Below, piece after piece: positions 6,148 to 10,959 of a DNA stretch of 10,959 nucleotides. The stretch comes from an uncultured Gammaproteobacteria bacterium (GTDB lineage Bacteria > Pseudomonadota > Gammaproteobacteria > CAIUAS01), in NCBI GenBank assembly GCA_903897205.1, contig CAIUAS010000376.1, positions 1-10,959 of the forward strand. Direction: 5' to 3'. The position numbers and the translations under genes are program-made. The first letter of the stretch is position 1; every line of letters begins with the position of its first letter. The notes below the pieces were generated by a model. That model was given only the letters and a program-made list of their open reading frames with translations. It did no database searches and was not told where the DNA came from.

Positions 6148-6821
6148 TGAGTTCATTTTTTATAGAAGTGAAGCCCATGAAGAAACTCAGTTCCAATTTA
6201 AAAGGTTTAATGGCCGAGATACACATCTCAGAATCTGAGTTGGCCAGGCGTACGAGCATTGGCCAGCCGGTCATACACCGCATTGCTTCAGGAGAAACGG
6301 ATAATCCTAAAGTTGCAACTTTAAGCCCCATTGCAAATTTTTTTGCAATTTCAATTAGTCAACTTATTGGCGATGAGCCTTTGCCAGAACATCGTCTTCC
6401 CGGCACTTTTAACCCAGGCGTCAGTGGATGGATGCAAATTCCTCTTCTCACTTGGGAACAAGCGGTGGAATGGCCTGACTTAAAGGATCATTCTAAACCC
6501 ACTCAAAGCATATCGACTGACATGACTTTAAGTGCGCATGCATATGCCCTAGTTGTGAGAGACACAACGATGGAACCACGCTTTCCTGAGGGAACCATAT
6601 TAGTCATTGATCCTAGCCTTGAACCTAGAGATCGAGATTATGGTATTGTTTATGTTGAAGGCAATAAGTTGCCAACCTTCAAACAAATTTTAATTGATGG
6701 TGATGCTACTTATCTTAAGCCATTAAATCCTGACTTTAAGACTGTTTTATTAGATAAAAAACATAAGTTTCTGGGTGTAATGGTTCAAGCACGCATGGAT
6801 TTTAAGCGCGAAGGATATTAA
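6147..6821 (+). CDS. XRE-family repressor with degenerate S24 (LexA/cI-like) domain
   Basis: This 224-residue regulator has an N-terminal HTH (ELARRTSIGQPVIHRIASGE, 31-50) and a C-terminal LexA/cI-type S24 domain (about 97-218). The domain contains IPLLTWEQAVEW (98-109), ALVVRDTTMEPRFPEGTILVIDP (134-156), and LPTFKQI (175-181), which carries the general-base Lys179. In active relatives the first segment reads WVQAGEW, with cleavage between Ala and Gly, and the second reads GDSMEP, with the Ser nucleophile. Here these are Ala106-Val107 and Thr141, so self-cleavage is probably lost. ATG at 6147 has AGGA eight bases upstream; Met11 at 6177 fits the usual family start and remains possible. The promoter carries a palindrome over its -10, suggesting autorepression. 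Neighbours are housekeeping genes, so it is not part of a visible prophage. Its targets and inducer are unknown. Confidence 0.85.
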   Translation: MSSFFIEVKPMKKLSSNLKGLMAEIHISESELARRTSIGQPVIHRIASGETDNPKVATLSPIANFFAISISQLIGDEPLPEHRLPGTFNPGVSGWMQIPLLTWEQAVEWPDLKDHSKPTQSISTDMTLSAHAYALVVRDTTMEPRFPEGTILVIDPSLEPRDRDYGIVYVEGNKLPTFKQILIDGDATYLKPLNPDFKTVLLDKKHKFLGVMVQARMDFKREGY

Positions 6822-6828
6822 ATTTTGC

Positions 6829-6854
6829 TCCCTTCTTTTTGAAGAAAGAAGGGA
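6829..6854 (+). terminator. Hairpin between the regulator and nth
   Basis: TCCCTTCTTT (6829-6838) and AAAGAAGGGA (6845-6854) form a perfect 10-bp stem with loop TTGAAG, eight bases after the regulator stop. The following AGTATTTCTC is only moderately T-rich, so this may be a weak terminator or an mRNA-processing or stability element ahead of nth. Confidence 0.5.
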
Positions 6855-6880
6855 AGTATTTCTCATTAGCAAATATCTCT

Positions 6881-7516
6881 ATGAACCGACAAAAACGACA
6901 AAAAATTTTTGCACGCTTTCGTGAACACTGCCCTCATCCTACAACTGAATTAATTTATCATTCATCTTTCGAATTATTAATAGCAGTTATTTTATCTGCG
7001 CAAGCAACCGATAAATCCGTTAATAAAGCGACTGAAAAACTATTTGCTATTGCCAACACCCCTGAAAATTTTTTGTGCTTAGGTGAAGAAAAATTAAAAG
7101 ATTATATTAAAACCATTAATCTTTATCCAACCAAAGCAAAACATATTATTAAATCCTGCCAAGTTTTAGTGGAACAGCATCAATCGCAAGTACCGCACGA
7201 TCGGCAATCATTGGAAGCCCTGTATGGAGTTGGTCGCAAAACAGCTAACGTCATTTTGAATACCGCTTTTGGCGAGCCTACTATTGCTGTGGATACGCAT
7301 ATTTTTCGGGTAGCTAATCGCACCAAAATTGCTTGCGGCAAAACACCGGCAGCGGTTGAAAAAGAATTATTAAAAGTGGTTCCTAAAGAATTTCAGCATG
7401 ATGCTCATCATTGGTTAATATTACACGGCCGTTATACTTGCATGGCGCGTAAACCATTGTGTCAGAGTTGCATCATACGTGATTTATGTGAGTATCCTGA
7501 AAAAAACATTTTATAA
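6881..7516 (+). CDS. nth: Endonuclease III (DNA glycosylase/AP lyase)
   Basis: Nth removes oxidised pyrimidines from DNA and nicks the abasic site in base excision repair. From ATG at 6881 the protein has 211 residues, identical in length to E. coli Nth, and key residues fall at the same numbers: helix-hairpin-helix LYGVGRKTANV with catalytic Lys120, VDTH with Asp138, and the [4Fe-4S] ligands Cys187, Cys194, Cys197 and Cys203 (C-x6-C-x2-C-x5-C). The frame is open from TTG at 6839, but that codon lies in a hairpin loop and adds 14 residues absent from the family, so it is rejected. No clear ribosome binding site precedes 6881. The gene follows the XRE-S24 regulator and a hairpin, and precedes the DUF1841 gene by 34 bases. 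Confidence 0.95.
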   Translation: MNRQKRQKIFARFREHCPHPTTELIYHSSFELLIAVILSAQATDKSVNKATEKLFAIANTPENFLCLGEEKLKDYIKTINLYPTKAKHIIKSCQVLVEQHQSQVPHDRQSLEALYGVGRKTANVILNTAFGEPTIAVDTHIFRVANRTKIACGKTPAAVEKELLKVVPKEFQHDAHHWLILHGRYTCMARKPLCQSCIIRDLCEYPEKNIL

Positions 7517-7550
7517 TAATTAGTAAATTATTTTATTTGGAATAATACAA

Positions 7551-7979
7551 ATGCTATTTGATAATGATCGCACTAAACTTCGCGCACCATTTTTTGACAC
7601 GTGGCAAAAAATGCAGAATAAAGAAGTTTTAGAACCACTTGAGCAGCAACTGGCTACTATTATTTTGCAGCATCCAGAATATCATGCCATTTTAGCTAAT
7701 CCAGCAGCTAATCTTGCAAAAGATTATTGGCCAGAATTGGGCGAAGCTAATCCTTTTTTACACATGGCACTACATCAAGCAATTTACGAACAAATCAGCA
7801 CGAATAGGCCACAAGGTATTATGGCTATTTATAAATTACTTTGTGAAACGTCTGGTAATCCGCACGATATTGAACATCAGATGGTTGAAGTGCTATCAGA
7901 AGTACTTTGGAAAATGCAGCAAGGAGAAAATATTAGTGAGCAAGCTTATTTAAATAAGCTTAAAGCGATTAGCCTTTAA
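7551..7979 (+). CDS. DUF1841 family protein
   Basis: This is a 142-residue soluble protein of the proteobacterial DUF1841 family, whose function is unknown. Family features seen are an N-terminal LFDNDRTKLRAPFFDTWQK (2-20), PLEQQLATIILQHPEYHAIL (29-48), NPFLHMALHQAIYEQISTNRPQGI (67-90), and a C-terminal HDIEHQMVEVLSEVLWKMQQ (104-123). The conserved His residues near positions 72, 75, 104 and 108 are a recurring feature that might bind a metal, but this is speculation. There is no signal peptide or membrane helix; it is predicted to be mostly helical. GGA about eleven bases before the ATG is a modest ribosome binding site. It lies 34 bases after nth on the same strand, so co-transcription is likely, and ends 14 bases from the convergent hemB. 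Confidence 0.85.
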   Translation: MLFDNDRTKLRAPFFDTWQKMQNKEVLEPLEQQLATIILQHPEYHAILANPAANLAKDYWPELGEANPFLHMALHQAIYEQISTNRPQGIMAIYKLLCETSGNPHDIEHQMVEVLSEVLWKMQQGENISEQAYLNKLKAISL

Positions 7980-7993
7980 CTGTTATGTGTTTA

Positions 7994-8995
7994 TCACTCA
8001 CTTAACCATTGTGCGGCTTCTTTAGCGTAATAGGTAATAATAAAATCTGCGCCTGCACGACGTATAGCGGTTAATACTTCCAAGGTGGCAGCGCGTTCGT
8101 CTAGCCAACCTTTTCCGGCTGCAGCTTTTAACATGGCGTATTCACCGCTGGTGTGATAAGCACCAAGTGGTAATTCTGGAAATTGGGCTTTAACACGGTG
8201 AATAACATCTAAATAGGCATGTGCCGGTTTTACCATCAGCATATCTGCTCCTTCGGCTATATCGAGGGCGCATTCCCTTATTGCCTCATTTGCATTGGCA
8301 AAATCCATCTGGTAAGTGCGTCTGTCGCCAAATTTTGGTGCGCCTTCTGTCGCCTCGCGAAAAGGACCGTACATCGAAGAGGCATATTTAACTGAGTAAC
8401 TTAAAATAGGAATGGTTTCATAACCTGCATTATCAAGCCCTTCTCGGATAGCCTGCACCATGCCATCCAACATTCCACTAGGCGCTACTATATCAGCACC
8501 TGCTTTTACATGACTTACCGCTTGTTTAGCTAATAATGCTAAGGTGGGATCATTTGCTAAATCAAACTTATTTTCATGCTGTGTAATATAACCACAATGA
8601 CCATGACTAGTATATTCACAAAAACAAACATCGGTGATGATTAACAAATCAGAATGTTTTTTCTTAAGCGCTCTTATGGCCGTTTGAATAATTCCATCAT
8701 CGCTATATGAATCAGTGCCTAATGCATCTTTATGCGCAGGAATGCCAAATAAAAGAATATTTTTTATTCCTAATCTAACCAGCTCATTTATTTCGTCTTC
8801 CAATTTATCAACAGTTAATTGAAAACAACCGGGCATAGCTGCAATTGGTTTTTTAAGATTTTCACCATATCGAACAAATAATGGCATTATTAAATCGTCA
8901 GTTTTTAAAATTGTTTCACGTATTAAATCTCTTACCAATAGATTATGGCGTAATCTCCTTAACCTCGTTTTAGGAAACTGTCCTCGATTGTACAT
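7994..8995 (-). CDS. hemB: Delta-aminolevulinic acid dehydratase (porphobilinogen synthase)
   Basis: HemB condenses two 5-aminolevulinate molecules to porphobilinogen, the first common step to heme and other tetrapyrroles, in the cytoplasm. The 333-residue protein is normal length. The catalytic zinc triad is present in DVCFCEYTSHGHCG (Cys124, Cys126, Cys134), marking the zinc-dependent type rather than the Asp-rich magnesium type. The two Schiff-base lysines are Lys203 in SYSVKYASSMYGPFR and Lys256 in LMVKPAHAYLDV. The usual VKPGxPYLD loop reads VKPAHAYLD, a mild variation. ATG at 8995 gives a typical N-terminal arm; only GGGAT lies upstream. The gene starts 25 bases after a small membrane-protein gene on the same strand, so the two probably share a transcript. 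It converges on the DUF1841 gene with no visible terminator between. Confidence 0.95.
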   Translation of the reverse strand: MYNRGQFPKTRLRRLRHNLLVRDLIRETILKTDDLIMPLFVRYGENLKKPIAAMPGCFQLTVDKLEDEINELVRLGIKNILLFGIPAHKDALGTDSYSDDGIIQTAIRALKKKHSDLLIITDVCFCEYTSHGHCGYITQHENKFDLANDPTLALLAKQAVSHVKAGADIVAPSGMLDGMVQAIREGLDNAGYETIPILSYSVKYASSMYGPFREATEGAPKFGDRRTYQMDFANANEAIRECALDIAEGADMLMVKPAHAYLDVIHRVKAQFPELPLGAYHTSGEYAMLKAAAGKGWLDERAATLEVLTAIRRAGADFIITYYAKEAAQWLSE

Positions 8996-9020
8996 AATAA
9001 ACGCTATCCCATAATAAATA

Positions 9021-9347
9021 TTAATTTATAAATGCTAATAACAAATCAGCAATATTGATCAACTTTATAAATTCTTTTATAAACAAAGCAATTAAAACAA
9101 AGGCGATTAAGCGCTGCAACCAACTAGTGGCTAGCCAATCACGTTCTACTGAATAAGCAAATAATATAAAAATAGCGGCAAGAGCAAATAATTTGGTGAG
9201 CAAATACCAATATTCCTTATAAAACTCACTAATCGTCATAGTTAAGTTAGAAGGAACATAAAGATAAGAGTAAATAATGATGCTACTAACCAAGATCAAC
9301 AGTGTTATTGACAAAATTCGCATTTGATAGAAAAACAGCCGTCGCAT
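9021..9347 (-). CDS. Small membrane protein of unknown function (three helices)
   Basis: I do not recognise the family. The 108-residue product begins MRRLFFYQMRIL and has three hydrophobic helices, roughly 10-29, 48-65 and 78-98, joined by short polar loops with a few charges (Lys44, Glu45, Glu68, Arg69, Asp70). It is therefore probably an inner-membrane protein with no enzymatic motif. The frame is open to an ATG at 9398, but that codon lies within the long hairpin at 9375-9406, whereas ATG at 9347 has a perfect AGGAGG four bases upstream, so the shorter start is chosen. It sits between the LbtU-like porin and hemB on the same strand, 25 bases from hemB. A link to heme or iron is suggested only by neighbours. 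Confidence 0.7.
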   Translation of the reverse strand: MRRLFFYQMRILSITLLILVSSIIIYSYLYVPSNLTMTISEFYKEYWYLLTKLFALAAIFILFAYSVERDWLATSWLQRLIAFVLIALFIKEFIKLINIADLLLAFIN

Positions 9348-9374
9348 CGAGCCTCCTGCCTTGGCGCAGAGCCA

Positions 9375-9406
9375 TAACAACCATGGCTTAAAAGCCATGG
9401 TTGTTA
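9375..9406 (-). terminator. Long perfect inverted repeat after the porin gene
   Basis: TAACAACCATGGCTT (9375-9389) is the exact inverted copy of AAGCCATGGTTGTTA (9392-9406) with two A between, allowing a stem of about 14 pairs and a tetraloop. It begins 15 bases after the porin stop and ends before the AGGAGG site of the next gene, as expected for a terminator or processing hairpin. The U tract after it on the minus strand is poor; on the plus strand AATTT follows. Confidence 0.6.
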
Positions 9407-9421
9407 ATTTCGTGATTTAAC

Positions 9422-10959
9422 TTAGAAATATACTCCAATTTGGAAAGTTAAAGTATCACTTGTGTGGCCTAAACCATTATTGCTTACTGCTACACCTTGC
9501 CCAGTTGCCGTTGCATTACTTGAGTAATTAATCTCATGGCGTAACTCAAGGCTTTCGAGTGTGTTTTTCCAGATGGTGGTATTAAATGCAGCGATATAGC
9601 GTTGCTCAGGTAACAATAAAGCTAAGGCATCTTTAGTCATACCATAGCCAACAGCAAATGAGCTTGGCAAGTCAAAAGCTGGGAAGCTATAAACTGCCTC
9701 AATATTTAAGGCAGCAGGATCAGCGGCGCGACCATTATATGTCATGTTTTCCGATGAGAAATCATGAAATGCTTGCACATATTCCGCCATTAAACTATAA
9801 GGCCCAACTCCTAAGACACCATATAAATCATAAGCAGGTACACGTCTCACTAGCACATTTTCAGGTTGTACAGACCCAGAGGTATGGCTAAATCCGCCAA
9901 AGCCACTGCCCGCTCCATTACCTTGCATTCCAACAGAATCAGCAATATTGCTGATTAGACTTCCACCTAAAGTAGCATTCCATTTTGCTTCAGAAATGCC
10001 ATAATTAATGTTCATACCCAACTGATTTAATTTACTTTCATTTAGGTTCGTCTTGCTATCACCTTTAAAGGTAAAGGCGGAAACATTTAATTCATTAACT
10101 CCCCACGCTTGATCGAAACCTAATTGCAAAGCGCGAGCTTTAGTGCGCGCCAACATCTTAGGCAAACTATCACTTATCATGTAGCTCATATAATTACCAA
10201 ATGGCACATAATATTGTCCGACAGTGCCATAAAATGGAGTTTTGCTTAAATTACCGATGTTTATAAATCCTTTATAAATATAAACATGCGAGTTTGTTGC
10301 TCTTGGGCCCACTGCTGGTGGTGCATTGTCATAAGAAAACGCTAAAAAGCCAGTTGTCCATGTATTGATGTTGGCAGCAACATCAAATTCACCTCGAGTT
10401 AAATCTATATCGCTAGTCTTATTACCTACATAAGGTTTTTGGTTAATGTATTGGGCCTCTAACGCGCCGCTTACTTGGACTATTGGATCACTTGGCAGTT
10501 CTATGCCCTGTTGTTGGTACACGCTATAAGTCTTATTACGTTCTTTTAATATGCTAAGATCTAATCCCACGCTAGGCATGAAGGTAATTAAATCGAAAGG
10601 TTCAAAAGTAGTAGGTTGGCCTAGATATGGTGAAGCAATAATTGGCATACCACCAATGTAGATAGCGTGCTTGTTTAATGATTTAACTTGGGCAGGCTGA
10701 ACGGAGCTTTGAGTGACTGAAGTCTCGGATACGATGCCTTGCTCGCTAGTGACCGTTTTAACAGGGTGCTTATGATGATTAGTTGAATGCGCAACTGTGT
10801 GATCTGTTTTTAAAGTTTTAACTTGTGCTTGCAAACTTACAACTTCTTTTTGTAAGGCCGCTGTTTGTTGCGAAAGTTTTTCAATCAGCTGTTGCTCATT
10901 TGTATTATCCGATGTCTGTGCAGCGAATCCAGGTACTGTTACAAGCCCTAGAAGACAAA
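9422..10959 (-). CDS. LbtU/DUF3573-family outer-membrane porin (5' end beyond window)
   Basis: The frame is open to the window edge, giving 511 visible residues with only the start of the signal peptide missing. The visible N-terminus CLLGLVTVPGFA|AQTSDN is the end of a signal peptide with an AxA-like site, followed by a coiled coil (EQQLIEKLSQQTAALQKEVVSLQ and onward), then a low-complexity linker and an outer-membrane beta-barrel ending TLTFQIGVYF with the terminal Phe typical of such proteins. The barrel shows LbtU/DUF3573-like segments such as VGQYYVPFGNYMSYMISDSL and KARALQLGFDQ. LbtU is the Legionella legiobactin receptor, but the family has many paralogues and the substrate here is unknown. 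A TTG at 10834 would start an ORF inside the coiled coil and is not the real start. Expression relative to hemB downstream depends on read-through of the hairpin at 9375-9406. Confidence 0.82.
   Translation of the reverse strand, partial: CLLGLVTVPGFAAQTSDNTNEQQLIEKLSQQTAALQKEVVSLQAQVKTLKTDHTVAHSTNHHKHPVKTVTSEQGIVSETSVTQSSVQPAQVKSLNKHAIYIGGMPIIASPYLGQPTTFEPFDLITFMPSVGLDLSILKERNKTYSVYQQQGIELPSDPIVQVSGALEAQYINQKPYVGNKTSDIDLTRGEFDVAANINTWTTGFLAFSYDNAPPAVGPRATNSHVYIYKGFINIGNLSKTPFYGTVGQYYVPFGNYMSYMISDSLPKMLARTKARALQLGFDQAWGVNELNVSAFTFKGDSKTNLNESKLNQLGMNINYGISEAKWNATLGGSLISNIADSVGMQGNGAGSGFGGFSHTSGSVQPENVLVRRVPAYDLYGVLGVGPYSLMAEYVQAFHDFSSENMTYNGRAADPAALNIEAVYSFPAFDLPSSFAVGYGMTKDALALLLPEQRYIAAFNTTIWKNTLESLELRHEINYSSNATATGQGVAVSNNGLGHTSDTLTFQIGVYF

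Noticed and set aside
6053..6331. Minus-strand open frame of 92 codons over the bioC/regulator junction
   Set aside because: It is antisense to the HTH domain and the regulator promoter and shows no domain features.
6147..6821. Prophage or integrative-element signature suggested by a cI-like repressor
   Set aside because: No integrase, excisionase, Cro-like partner or phage structural gene is adjacent; both sides are housekeeping genes.
6839..6880. TTG-initiated extension of nth
   Set aside because: The codon lies in the loop of a hairpin, has no ribosome binding site, and adds residues absent from the family; ATG at 6881 gives the exact E. coli length and residue numbering.
7980..7993. Bidirectional terminator between DUF1841 and hemB
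   Set aside because: The 14-base convergent gap holds no inverted repeat.
9348..9398. Longer start for the small membrane protein at 9398
   Set aside because: This ATG is part of the long inverted repeat; ATG at 9347 has a perfect AGGAGG upstream.
10832..10834. TTG as start of the porin gene
   Set aside because: The same frame continues upstream through a coiled coil and a signal-peptide end to the window edge, so the gene is simply truncated by the window.

Overview
The window looks like a chromosomal segment of an AT-rich gammaproteobacterium, most likely of the order Legionellales (Legionella/Coxiella/Aquicella-like). This rests on three protein types seen together: a DUF3573/LbtU-type outer-membrane porin, an ATP-grasp glutamate-cysteine ligase beside gshB, and Nth, HemB and BioC proteins of clear gammaproteobacterial type. 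The genus is inference. Most genes are housekeeping; I see no transposase, integrase, CRISPR array, tRNA or rRNA.

Layout: (1) 1-143, minus: first 47 codons of a YbdK/GCS2-family carboxylate-amine ligase, cut by the window edge. It is divergent from (2) 361-1031, plus: a SufT/DUF59 Fe-S maturation protein and a small Rieske [2Fe-2S] ferredoxin. (3) 1082-2632, minus: an exported adenosine deaminase with all metal and catalytic residues. (4) 2761-5038, minus: gshA-gshB, the two-step glutathione pathway, followed by a likely terminator. (5) 5200-6072, plus: bioC, divergent from gshA. (6) 6147-7979, plus: a LexA/cI-like XRE-S24 regulator, nth, and a DUF1841 protein. (7) 7994-10959, minus: hemB, preceded by a small three-helix membrane protein and by the LbtU-like porin, whose 5' end runs off the window.

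Functional themes are thiol/redox metabolism (gshA, gshB, perhaps ybdK), Fe-S and heme chemistry (SufT, Rieske protein, Nth with its [4Fe-4S] cluster, HemB, LbtU-like porin) and one biotin gene.

The most interesting point is the XRE-S24 regulator. Its peptidase domain has Thr where the Ser nucleophile should be, and Ala-Val where the Ala-Gly self-cleavage site should be, so it looks like a non-cleavable repressor. Its own promoter (TTGATG-17-TATAGT) has the -10 inside a perfect 12-bp palindrome. A 10-bp part of the adjoining second copy recurs, inverted, over a candidate promoter between gshA and bioC. This suggests autoregulation and control of neighbouring thiol/biotin genes. Several start codons were moved from the longest open frame: the Rieske protein, adenosine deaminase, nth and the small membrane protein.
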